Positions 33,073-46,400 of a DNA stretch of 64,000 bases are shown here, piece by piece. The first letter of the stretch is position 1; every line of letters begins with the position of its first letter. The DNA comes from Mytilus galloprovincialis. Lineage: Eukaryota; Mollusca; Bivalvia; Mytilida; Mytilidae. The stretch is from positions 100,228,417 to 100,292,416 of the forward strand of contig NC_134839.1 in assembly GCF_965363235.1 (NCBI RefSeq), in the 5' to 3' direction. The position numbers were made by a program, and so were the translations under genes. The notes under the pieces are model-generated. The model did not search any database and was not told where the DNA came from. It worked only from the letters and a program-made list of their open reading frames with translations.

Positions 33073-33188
33073 ATGGGTAAGACGCGAAATTTGAACGGGG
33101 ACCGAGATGTGAAAGAATCCGAGATAAAAAATACTTTAGCAAACAGAAATGTCCAGAAGAAAAAGAAGATGTTTTACTCGTTTATTAG
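33073..33188 (+). CDS. Candidate first coding exon of the serine-rich gene
   Basis: ATG at 33073 opens MGKTRNLNGDRDVKESEIKN and continues to KKKKMFYSFI, ending AG|GTACTA at 33188. The two leftover bases complete the codon begun at 43964. Local sequence 32880-33072 is less AT-rich, as a promoter/5'UTR might be. Only the phase and the hydrophilic, basic composition support it; the implied intron is 10.8 kb and other exons could intervene. Confidence 0.35.
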
Positions 33189-36100
33189 GTACTAATCAAA
33201 ATGTTGTCTTCGACAAGATTGCGAATAAGGAACACTCTTTTCAAATACGCAAACATTTGATAAATGTTTTGAGGTTGATGCAAAAAGAAAAACAAAAATA
33301 AATGGTCAATATTCCATATGCACAACCATTATAATTATGTAAAAGATAAACCATTTAAGTCAATAAAATAAAGAAAAAATTTACAATAAAAAAAGAGTAG
33401 ATAACTAGCAGGGACTCGATTAGCAGATTATTTTTGTTTTTGTTTTTCAAATGTTTTTTATTGTATTTCCTGGCTATTTTAGTATTTATCATATTATATG
33501 TATAGATTATAGGGTTTTCTACACATTGATATCGTAAAATATCAGCCGCGAGCCACAATGTCATGAATGTGAACCTTTTTGGCGAGTGAACGCAGCAAAT
33601 GAGCTAAAAAGTTTCACATTATTCAGAGCGGCTGATATTTTACAATATCTATATAAGAAGAAAATCCGATTATCTTTTTATCGTTCTATTACTGATCTTT
33701 TCCCTCTTCCTAAGACAGTTTTACGCATGACGAAAGCAAGCTTGAAAACGTCTCCTCTCGCATTGTGAAATCGCTGATAACTTCTCCTCTCACATTGTGA
33801 CATCGCTGATAATGCCTGGTCTCGTTTTGAAGCCTTGATATGTGAATTACAGAGCGACAGAGCAGGGCAATATAGGCGTAGGGAAGGACGATAAATTACA
33901 TTATTAACGTGTTCAATGTTGGCTTCAGTATTTCTTTGTTTTCCAGCAATGTGCAGTTTACTATCCATATACTGAAAAATTCAAAGAAATATTGTTGTCA
34001 AAGTTAAAAACATATACAGTCCGGTAAATCACGGGATTGCAGTTATAAATAACTTATCAATTTTAATATTTTCTATCCCTTCTGAAGGCTAAGACAATTA
34101 TAACTTATAAGAACAATTTTATTTGTGTTACAGTGTGGATATTACGAAATCAGCTAATGCGAAACATCACCAGCAAATAATTATAAGTCTAAGAAGGCTA
34201 TATTATTTTTTTTGCTTTGATGCCTTCATGCACCGCTGTAAGGCGTTAAAGAAAAAAATATAATAGCTCAGCTGTCATAATTATTTGGAATAACAGGAAA
34301 TATGAAAAACAAGTTGCTTTCTTTAAAAAAAACAAAATCAACACATGAACCTAAGACCGCTGACTGTCGGGTCACCAAAAGATTGTTGCTGAATTTGTGT
34401 TTGCTTTTGAATTAAAATAATTGACTGTGAATAGAAGAAGCCAGTTGAACGTATATATTTACAGCTTCTATTTGAATAGTTATTTTAAAGCTCGACTATT
34501 TTATATATTACTTGGGAATGTACATATTTTTTTCGATTATAACCCATTGGCAAATCTCAAATTCTACTAACTGGATGACTTATGCAAATTGCACAAACCT
34601 ATCGCAATATAAACTTATGTATTCAGTTTGCTTTATAATCTGGAATTCTGGATGCATTCATTTTATCTATCATATCTTTATATTTTGTTTCCTAAATGAA
34701 TGCCTTATATTCTCAACTCATTTGAAGCTGTCTTTACTCATGAGTCATGGAAGATGTTGTATGCGGTTAAACCTGTGGCATGCAATTGATTGGGACCTCT
34801 TATGAAGAGACTTATTTTGGTCTCATAAAACATCTCAAATCTTAAGGATTTCCTGATTTTACTTAAATCAATTCAAACATTATACAGAGAAACATAGTTT
34901 TACCAAAGAATTTCATGAATTCAGATGTTTTTAACGACCTTGACTGGCTATACAGACCTTGCCCGGTCGGTCCTTGGCACAGCATCAAATGGGAGTTTTT
35001 TAAGACCTTGACTGGCTATACAACCCTCGCATGGTCGGACTGGCACAGTAAACCACCTCTCATGTTATACAGGGTTCTCTCCAAGGAGGCAGCTCATGGG
35101 GGTGTCTTAAGTAATAACAAAAGCATAATTTTTTTTGACAATATATTCACACAATCATTATAATAATTTTTTTAAACAAGATAAACAAATATTAAAAATT
35201 CAGTCCCAGATAAACAAAAATTAAAAAATTCAGTCCTAGATTACAGTTACTCATGAAATATTTGGTCTGGTAATTAAATAATCACCATAAAAACATGAAA
35301 AACGACAAAGTAAAAATTTTACATTATCAAAAAACCCATGCATCCTGAACTTTCTGGTGAGTCCAAAGATGGAAAATGGATGGTCACAGTTGTATGACCA
35401 CAGCTAATTTTTAACCCCTAATTAAAAGCAAGGCCAACAGAAATAATCTTGTTCAGAAAAATGCTTTTCTTAGGTTTAGTGGAAGGTGTAACATTGAAAA
35501 AGTTGAATTTCTCTGATGGATGTCAGATTTAATACATCCACGGCACCATTAATCTAAAACAATTATTATGCCATTTGGTATTTAAAGGGTAATTATTTGT
35601 TGCCATTCAATGTGACGTGGATGGAGAGTTGTCTCAATGGCACTCATACCACATCTTCCTATATCTATTGGAATAATTTACAAGTTTTTCGTCATGTTCA
35701 TGTCAAATAATTGCTAAAATCAGAGTAGCCTATATAAGTCCACATGTGTTGTTAATTAATGATTTTGTGGATGTAATCAAAATTCAAAGATTTACAAATG
35801 TAATTCAATTATTTATGACTTTTAATTTTCATTTCTATTTAAATGTTGTTAAAATGCAACTTATTTCTTGTTGGCTCATTTATTTGTTATTAGAGGTCAA
35901 TCTTTTATTTCAAGAACTAAGCAAAAAAATTCCACTGCCCAGCCCTGTCCCAAAGTTGTTAAGTAATTGTGCAAGGCCTTCAAAAAATTTACCTGGTGGC
36001 TTTTAAATGAGCAGTATTTTGAAGATAACTGACAAACAAAATTGCATTGTTCATGAAATTATGCTTTTTAGCTCACCTTGCCCGAAGAGCCAAGTGAGCT

Positions 36101-39100
36101 TTTCTCATCACTTTGCGTCTGTCGTCCGTTGTTGTCTGTTAACTTTTACAAAAATCTTTTCCTCTGAAACTACTGGGCCAAATTAAACCAAACTTGGCCA
36201 CAATCATTATTGGGGTATCTAGTATAAAAAAAATGTGTCTGGTGACCCGGCCATTCTACCAAGATGGCTGCTGCCAAGGCTAAAAATAGAACATAGGGGT
36301 AAAATGCAGTTTTTGGCTTATAACTCAAAAACCAAAGCATTTAGAGCAAATCTGACGGAGTTAAATTGTTTATCAGGTCAAAATTATCTGCCCTGAAATT
36401 TTCAGATGGATCGGACAACCTGTTGTTGGGTTGCTGCCCCTGAATTGGTAGTTTTAAGGAAATTTTGCGGTTTTTAGCTTACCTGGCCCGAAGGTAAAAA
36501 TTGAAAATGTCGGATGACGGAAGCGACTGAAAGCAAGTATCGACAAGAACAGGGCAACTTGTTTTCACTTTTGGGGGTCAGGGAAAGCAAAGTGACAGTC
36601 GGGAAAGCGACTTCTTCGCCCTAGTCGCCTGGTAGCGTGAGCCCTGATAAGTAGAAAGAAATCTAAATGTCTAAGGGATATAACTCTTCCTCCAAAATAA
36701 TCTAACAGTACAAGTAGATAAAAAAAACCAATTGTATAAGTATTAGACTATTTCCAGGACCCTTGGCTTGACTATGTGTAAGGTACAGTTCTCTAATTTT
36801 TGTGCAATTTTAACATTTCTTGATCAGTGTGAGAAAAATATTTCTCCTCACAAGTGAAAAATCTGTTCTATGCAAATGATTGGTCAAAGTTGAATTGTGG
36901 CGTTAAATTTTCTTGGTTTCTTTTGTATTTTCCTATTGTGACGCCATAGAAAAAGAAGATCATGTCTGATGACGTCACATAAAAAGTAGACAACTTTCTT
37001 TAAATCTTTGAAAAGGAAGGATAAAAATCATTATAGAAACAGATTCGGCCACTTTAACTCGTGAATTACGATATTTCTTCACTCTAACAGTTAAATTTCA
37101 ATTATTTACAAAGCTCAGCAAGCCTTGTGCTTTAAATATTAAAATTTAACTGTCTTGAGTGGAAAAATTTCATAACACACTTGTTGCAGTTGTGGAATCT
37201 ATATTTCTTTTTTGTTCCCAGTGCAACAAGTGGACATAGAAATATTGGACGTCTGCTCTTCCAGTATTGTTAGCACTCTCATCTGTACCATTCTCACCAG
37301 TTTTTATGAAAATTTTATCAGAGGTTGATTTCAGCAATAATTTGGAAGAGTTCAAAAATCAGTGTCAATAATTTTTGCATAAGAGTTATGCCCATTGGAA
37401 GTATTGTGAAACTTTTTTTTTCATTAAAAGGGTGGTTTCCGACAATAACTCAAAAAACACTTTCACCAATTTGCTAGAAACTTAGGTGATTTTTTTATAT
37501 AGATCTATTGACATGAGTTCTCTTGTGATTTTTATAAATATTAGATTTTATGTTTCCGTGTTGTGGGATTTTATTCATCATGTTCATTAAAAAAATGGTG
37601 GATTTTCCAGTTTTCGCACAATTATTCAAAAATGCTTTCGGCAGTTTTCTGAAACATCTGTGAATTGTTTATATCTGTTGACCTAAGCTCCCTTTCGATT
37701 TTTATAAATTATAGGTTTTATTTTCCGAGTTTATGGATTTTGTTTATAAAAAGGGTTGATTTTCCAGTTTTCTTACAATGATTTCAGCAGTTATCATGAA
37801 CTTTGATGACTGGTTTATATCTATTTCGATAACCTCCCTTTAGTTTTTCATGAATTTCTGATATGACATTGGGAAGTTATTGAACTTTATTCGTTAAAAA
37901 AGCGACTGGTGTATCATGCATTCATGGTGCAGCTGTTTATTCGCCTTATTTTACAGCATCAAGACAGCTTTAAATAGAATATATTGAAATAAAAAACTGA
38001 AAAGATAATATGTAAACGTAATTAATAGATGGGTAACTTAAAGTATAATGCAAAAAAAAAGATAAATAGCTATGAAAAATTCTTCTTTGTCATTATTGTT
38101 TTGGGAATATTTAGAGAAAATGAGGTATTATCACATTCAATATGAAATGGAAAATATTCATTGATTTATAATCTCTTGTTTGTTATTCCTTATGATAAAG
38201 TGACAATTAACATAGGATCTGCTAATCTAATGCCATGTATAATATCACCTGTTCACACCTGTATAAGGTATTGTCTACCTAGACAGGATGTCACCTGTGG
38301 TTTATTGCAACTTATTAAATATTAAACAAGGTGGGAATTACTAATTTGACCATTTATTACATAAAATTTCTAGTCAATTTTATGGTAGTTTGAAGAGATA
38401 AAGTTCAATTAACAGATCAAAGTTTTCAAATATATTATATTGTGATAGATATACTAGTTTTAAATAGAAGCAAACAGCAGAAAAAACAGAAATTATTCAA
38501 TTAGAAAGAGATAGCATTATTGAAAACAGAATAGGCACAAAAATTGGTAAGAATTCAAATAATTTTAAAATAAAATATTGAAATAATGACGATTAATGTA
38601 TATTTTGGGTGGATTTTTCTGCTACCTGTACCAGAGACATATATCTCTGGGTTTTTTTACTAATCAAATTTAAATACATATTTAAAGTATAGAAGTAACA
38701 TCATAAAAGAAAAAGTAATTCAGCCAAAAACTGTTTGTTTCATGTATTGTTTTGGTACATATACATTTATGTGATTTAAACTAATGTAACATTGTAATTT
38801 TTCTTGCATTTCATCATTGAACAAAGACTTCATCATTAATGGCAATTTTAGAAGTCATTTATTTTATTAATTGCTGTTTACTAGACACAAATCATTATTA
38901 TTATGTTTAAACAGTTGTGAAATATTCCATAATAACAACCCTCCCCCAGGTGTTCTCAGTAATCACTATAAACATTGATTGTTTGGTCTTAGAATAAATT
39001 TGTAGCAAAAAGTTTCTGATCAAAAAAATATTTTGATTTCATGTTTTTGATATTTTTGTTGACACTGTTGCAAAGAAAACAAAAATATTTTTGATAACAA

Positions 39101-40448
39101 TGAGCAGTAAATAAAAACAAGTTTATGTAAACATGCCTGTAAACTGTAAACACATCTAGATGTCTCTCTAAAGAGTTGTCAGAAAACAAAATTGGAAATT
39201 TCAAATAATGTTTTTACACCACAGAAATCTGTCTTTAATATTTTAAATAGATTTTTCTTTGTCACATGTTTATCAATGCTTAACATCATCATGATAATAG
39301 GTAGGTCTGTGTAAACTTTTTCAAACTTCTTTTCCTCCGAATCTACTGAACTAATTTCTACCAAACTTAAACTGAATGATCCTTAGGGTATCTAGAATAA
39401 AGTTTGTGCTTTATTTTCTGTTTCATTAAAAAAAACATGGCCACCATGGCTAAAAATAGAACATAGAGGTAAAATACAGTTTTTGGCTTTAATATATCTC
39501 AAAAACTAAAGCATTTAAAGCAAATCTTACATAGGTTAAATTGTTCAATAGAGCAAGTACTATCAGCCCTGAAATTTTAGATGAAACTAACAATGCATGT
39601 CCAACTGGCAGGAGTCATCTGACCTTGACTTCATTTTCATGGTTCAGTGGTTATAGTTAAGTATTTGTGCATTGGTCTGTTTTTCTCATACTGTATGCAA
39701 AAGGTCTACTATATTTGGTGTATGGAATGATTGTAAGGTGTTCATGTCTAGCTGACAGGTGTCATCTGAACTTGACCTCATTTTCATGGTTCAGTGGTCA
39801 AAGTTAAGTTTTTGAATTTTGGTCTTTTTTTTTCTAAATACTATATGCAATAGGTCAACTATATTTGGTGTATGGAAATATTTAATGATCTCTATGTCAG
39901 TCGCACAAGTTTTATTTGACCGTGACCCAATTTTCACGGTTCATTGCTCTGTGTTAAGTTTTTGTGTTTTGGTCTGTTTTTCTTAGATTATAAGCAATTG
40001 GTCAACTTAATTTGTTGTATGGAAGAATTGTTAGCCGTACATGCCTGCCTGACATGGTTCATCTGACCTTGACCTGCTTTTCAAGGTTCATTGGTCGAAG
40101 TTTAGTTTTCTTGATTATTGTTAAGTAAGTTTATGTGACAGTTGTAATAAAGCTTTATATTTAGGACTATAAATACATAATATCAATGATTAGTAAAGAA
40201 GGCAAGACATTTCAGCGTGTGCACTCTTGTTGGTTATAATCATTGAATATAAATAAAGATAATGATAAACTGACTGTAAACAGCATTAATGTTCAGCAAA
40301 GTAAGATCTACAAATAAGTATATACTAGAACACACCCGTGAAATCGCTAGCATTTAGAGAGCGTGGTTAAAAGTATGTAAACTGTTGACGGGTGGTTTTT
40401 TATGCCCCACCTACGATAGTAGAGGGGCATTATGTTTTCTGGTCTGTG

Positions 40449-40480
<32 letters not shown>

Positions 40481-43400
40481 TGTCCCGCCTCAGGTTAAAG
40501 TTTTTGGTCAAGGTAGTTTTTGATGAAGTTGAAGTCCAATCGACTTCAAACTTGGTACACATGTTCCCTGTGATATGATCTTTCTAATTTTAATGCCAAA
40601 TTAGAGATTTTACTCCAATTTCACGGTCCAATGAACATAGAAAATGATAGTGCGAGTGGGGCATTCGTGTACTGAGGACACATTCTTGTTTTAAAGATTT
40701 TATGACTAGAATTTCTTTTTTTTTATATTTCTGTTAGTTTCAATTTTTTTAGCGTTTCAATCTGTATACTATGAACCGATACATAATTGTATATTGTATC
40801 TATTTATTATCAATTCCAAGTTTATTATTAACGGCGGTCACTGATATATTATATAGAGTCTCTATATATTATAGTAGTATGATCAAAGTATACATGCAGA
40901 TTAACGGGCAAATAATTGTCCTGTCACCTAGAACTTAAAAAAAATTTCTTAACAGAAGTCTTATATATGACGTAAAAGTCCGTCCGATGACAGAAACAAT
41001 ATCCGGACGCATTTATTGGACAGGACAAGACCTTGGCAGACTCACTATTTAATTCCTTGATACGTATGTACATCCCAAAATTGGTTTCCATTCTCAAACT
41101 TTAGTTTGGCTATACCAAATGTTATGAAACTTATACACAATGCTTATTACCACGAAATACAGACTAAGTTTGAATTTTGGTGGTGTCACTTTAACTTCTT
41201 GAGTTATGCCTCTTTACAAATTGATTAATTGCTGTTCCTTTTAGGCTTTCTCTGACTTTAGTTTGGCTCAACCTAATGTTATAAATCTCATTCATAATGC
41301 TTATTTCCACAAAAGACAAATCGAAATTGAATTTTGGTGGTGTGACATGTCACATTAACTGCTCTAGAGTTATGCCCCTATACAAATGGATTAATTGCTA
41401 AAATTTTTGTTGCCGTTCTCTAACTTTAGTTTGCCCCTATCAAATGTTATGAAACTTATACGCAATGCTTATTACCACAAAACACAGATCAAGTATAAAT
41501 TTAGGTTGCATGACTTTTACTGTTCTAGAGATGCCCTTTTACAAAAGGAAAGAATTGCTGATTTTTTTCATTTCTGTTCTCTTACTTAAGTTTCTCTCTA
41601 CCAAATGTTATAAAAAGTTATATAAACAATACTTATTACTATAAAACTCAAATCAGTAAAAATTTGGGAAGTGTCACTTTTACCATTCTTCAGTTATACC
41701 CTTTTATATGATATGCAAGCTGGGGCATCATCTGTGTTCCATGGACACATTCCCCATTTATTTTTAATAATTTTCCTCCTTAACACAAATTAAGCTATAT
41801 AGTATTTAGATATACTTGTAAAAAATACATTTTTTTCATTAGGAAAATACATATTTTTTGCCAGTTGTACATATATACATTAAAATATAAAAATTTGTGA
41901 AACGTTTGTCCAAGCAAACAATATAAAGCGTAAAAGGATTAAAATAATTTCCATTACTAGGGGGTTTGAATGATTTTCCACACTTCTCATAAACCTGTGA
42001 ATTACAAAGTCAACAACCTTAATAAATTAGTATCTTGGACTTAATTTTCTGAGATAAGTAAAGATAAATGTTATTATACCTGTGGAGTTAATCACCTTTG
42101 TAATAAAAACAATTAAATAATTACCTGTTAATTACACCAAGTACCTGTGTGATATTTTTGTTTTCCTTGGGAATTTTGAGTTTGAGCACCCCAAGCTGTC
42201 GAATTTATGTTTTGAAAAAGATATATTTTAGAAGTGTTATTTTTAATAATAATTTACAAAGTAGTATTCAGCTGATAGACAATTTTGGAGTACAACTTGC
42301 AAGTAATAGATGAATAAACTGGCTGTTTGGATATTTTGGTGCCAGTATAAAAATATCATTAGACAAAGCACCATTTCAAGTCACTTTTTAAATAGGAGAA
42401 AATAATTACAAAAAAATTAACTTGTAGTAAATAATTGTTAATGAGGAACTTGACCTAAAGCAATTCCACACATTGATGAAACTATTACATAAGGACAGGG
42501 AAATCAGGTGAGAAAATCACTTAAATTACCTCAAAGAGATCGATTTAATTTGCAAATTAATAAAGGGAAATAATGTTTATCACTTGGCACATTTTTTATC
42601 CACTTAAAAATATTTAATTTGAAAGTTTTTTATTTCAAAAAGAATAAAGAAACCTGCACGGACATCTTTTTGAATAATGAATGTTAAATTTTTATTTCTT
42701 TATATATATTTGTTTGAAAAATTTATGAATATTTATTGATATGTTCATATATTAGTAAAGAAACTGTAAAATAATCATGGTTGACTAAAGAGTTACCTGT
42801 CATGTATAGGTAAGTGATTGATGTCATTTTTATACAATATAAATGTCAAATATTTTTTAAATCAATTATTTAATGTTTATTTCTTATTGCAAATTGTCAC
42901 TTTCTTAAAGCTTCCACAAATTTAGGTTAAAAAGTCCAGTATTTGTCTTTAACAGGTATGAATGATTTATTAACCTTAATTTGAGTATGTTTTAAAGATT
43001 TTTTGGAAAATAAATCTGTTTATTAATTTGTACCACCCTCATGACCCTTGAGATTTAATAATAAAAAAAATAATTTATACATTTTTTGTGTTTGAAAAGG
43101 TTTGTCCCTCAAAAATATTGATGATTATTCTTTTAAATTTTATGAAAAAAATGAAAATTATAATTTATTGCTTTAAATATTCAAAATGAAAAGTAAATGT
43201 TCATGAAAACAGTTGTCTGTGTAATTTCCAGTTGGTAAATAGTAAAAAAAAAAAGGGTTAACATTTTTTTAAAGCAGGAAATGAAAAAGTCCTTGATGTT
43301 CATGTTACACTTATAATGTTGGTTTAATTGTAAACTGGTAATCCTCTTAAATGATTGAAAATAGAGTTGTATGGCCTCAGGTTGTCTGCATGGCTTTGTC

Positions 43401-46400
43401 ATCTGTGTGCTCCTTATCAGATGTTTGACCTGTGAATTGGGGCTTCAAAAGGGAAATTTACAGGAAAATAGTTTGAATTGTACATTTTAAGCTATTTTAT
43501 GATATTATTTATTTGAAGAGGATATTTTATCAATTCATTGCTAACTTAAATTATCTTTTATTAAACTTTTTTTTAAAGAAAATTAATAAGTATTAATGGG
43601 AACCTATAACAAATCCTTGTTGGGGTCCCCAGGGAAAATAATAAGATTTGATAAGATAGCAATCAGAAAATAGCCTGTGATTTGTAAATATGTTGTTTTT
43701 CTGGCTTTTACTGGACAATAACAGGACACAAATATCAGTTGACTAATGCTATGACATGTTGAATTATTGTGAGTCCATACAACATTTAGAATAAGGATGT
43801 AAATATTTTTATGCATTTGAGGAATATAATATTTGGTGCCTTAGATTTAACAGAATTTTAAAAGTTGAGGATTGGAAAATAATGGAAAAATGAATGTAAA
43901 CCTGATAGTGCTCTTAATTTGAAATTAACATATTTGTCTACATTGTAATGATATTTTTTGCAGAAGAATCAGCACAGAAGAGGAAGAAGACGACAACGTA
44001 TTCTTAGATGAAGGTAGTGACCAGAAGATGAAGAAAACCCAGAAACGTCGTACTGTATTGTTTATTCCTGGATTCCGTAAAAGTAAGAAGACAACTGTCA
44101 GCGTAGAGAATGATGTACCTCAGGAGCAGATGATTGTATTAGGAAATGTTTGTAGAGACACTGATTCTGTTCTATATAGGAGCAACCATGACACTGATAC
44201 ACATGTGAAAGGTTCATCAAGTAGTAGTATTTCAAGTTTAGATACTTTAGTTTCTATTGATAGTGGAGTGGATTGTGGTCAAATATCTACAAGTAGTCTG
44301 AGTAGTATAGAAAGTTTAGGTAGTTCCTATGAAGTAATGAATGATAAACACTGTAAACCCTGTGGCCGAGCACCCATTGCTTCGCCAGAAGATGATTTAT
44401 TATTAGAGGATGCTAATTCAAAGCATGAAAAAGACAATTCAAAGTATGAAAATTTGACATTTACGCATAATACTTCTGCCTCATCCTTTTGTACTTTAAG
44501 TGACAATAATTCTTCTTGTACTTGTGGTTCATGTGGTGATTCAGAATCGTCTGAATCTGAGAGCGAGGATAGTTTACAGAGAACACCTGCACAGAGTGAA
44601 TCTGAAAGTGATTCAGATTCTGGTAGTAAAACTAAATCACATAGAAGACAAAGATATGATTCTGACACAGATTCCGATTCTGATTGTGAACAATCTAACC
44701 AATGGTGCTTAAATTCTTCAGTTTTACCACCAACAAATGTTAAAACTGACAAGACCAATCAACCAGTGAAGAAATTAGCTAGAAGTAATAGCAGACTGAA
44801 TCTCTCACTCAGGAAGTTTATGAAAAAAGGCAGTAAATTGGACTTATCAATAAGAAAATTCATGAAAGGCAGCAAAAAAACCGATTCGTCTACAAATAAA
44901 GTTCCAAAAAACAATTGCACTTTAAGTGTTCCTGAATTAAAAGCTTCACCCAAAAGAGTTCTCCAAAAGAGACCGCCTTTAGAGTGGAACAAGTCATCCT
45001 CACTGAAAAAATGTTCTTCAGTTGATAACAATTCTGTGATTTTATTAAAACATTCAAACACTTTGCCAGTAAGATGCTCTAGTAGTTTAACAGTGAACAA
45101 GTCTTTATGTGACACTTTGCCATTAAGATCCTCTAGTTCTATGTCAGTGAACAAGTCTTTATGTGATAATTTTTGTGAACCATACTCTGATAGTGACAGC
45201 AGCAACTTTTCAAGGTCACGTTCAGGAAGTGATAGTAGTGGAAGTAGTTTTAGAGGTCGTAGTGGAATCAAGTTAGGAAACAGTGTGAAAAAACTTCATC
45301 GAAGTAAGAGTGATTGTTCTACCAAACCTCAATTAGTATTCAACAAAAGACTGAATATATCTCAACCACTTGATACCTCTAGATCATCTCGACAGGTTGT
45401 CAGTAACAGTCCAGCTTTACAAATTCGTTCACATAGCATGGTAGAAAATCACTGTGACATTGACATTGATACATGTAAGAGTCCTTTAGAAGTTCGTCAA
45501 TCGATGGAGAAAACAGCTTTCTGGATCGAGAACAATGACTATGACAAAACACCAGATGTGTCATCAACGGAATCGTTGTTACAGACGAGTCGTGACGTGT
45601 CAGAATCAGACCTCTGTAATCAGATAATTGGTATATACTTTGGTGAAGAGAACGATAGTGATTCGTCCTTATCATCATCCTGTCTTGACAACACCATGGA
45701 TACATCTCTTATTTCTGATGACCTTGTGTCTAATGTTTCATCTACCAGACTAGAGACAAACCTTGATGATTTCTCCATGGCAACATTTGTTCCTGCACCT
45801 TATCAAACAGCTGAGGCTAAAACCAGAAAAATTAGTAAAGGTAAGTTGTTTTTTAAATGTTCAGGACATTAATTATGATAAATATCTTAAATAATGTAAA
45901 TACAAAAAGCAAAATGCAACCAAAACATGAAAAATATATTCTTTAATCTAAAGTTCAGTGGTAACAAACACCTTTATGTCCTCACTATACACATGATACA
46001 TGGAAAATCTTATTTGAGCTCAGTATATTAAGGCAGCAACCATTTGATTTTCTGGGGGGGGCTATGGTTTTTTTTTCTGGACAATCTATTTTTTTCGTGA
46101 CAAGTCGAAAACATTTTTTTTTCTTTCAATTTTAGCATTACATATAGTGGCAGCTGAGGGTGAAACAAACAATTTTTTTTTCTCAGAATCAAAAACAAAT
46201 TATTTTTTCTCCAAAAACTGGAAACAAACTTTTTTTTCCAAAAAAAACCATAGCCCCCCCCCCCCCCAGAAAATCAAATGGTTGCTGCCTAACTGCTCAG
46301 TAGAGTTAATATTTTGGTGGGGATAAACAATTCTTGCAACCACCTGAACAGCAACTAATTGTATAATTTATTATGTGCAACAATTTGTTTCAAACCAATG

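Noticed and set aside
42777..42815. Consensus donor ATAG|GTAAGT as the end of a 5' exon of the serine-rich gene
   Set aside because: All upstream frames close quickly and no acceptor with an open frame is nearby. It could be a noncoding 5' exon, but nothing supports it.
44327..45705. Several long frames antisense to the serine-rich exon
   Set aside because: Shadows caused by the biased Ser/Asp codon composition of the real exon; no independent evidence.
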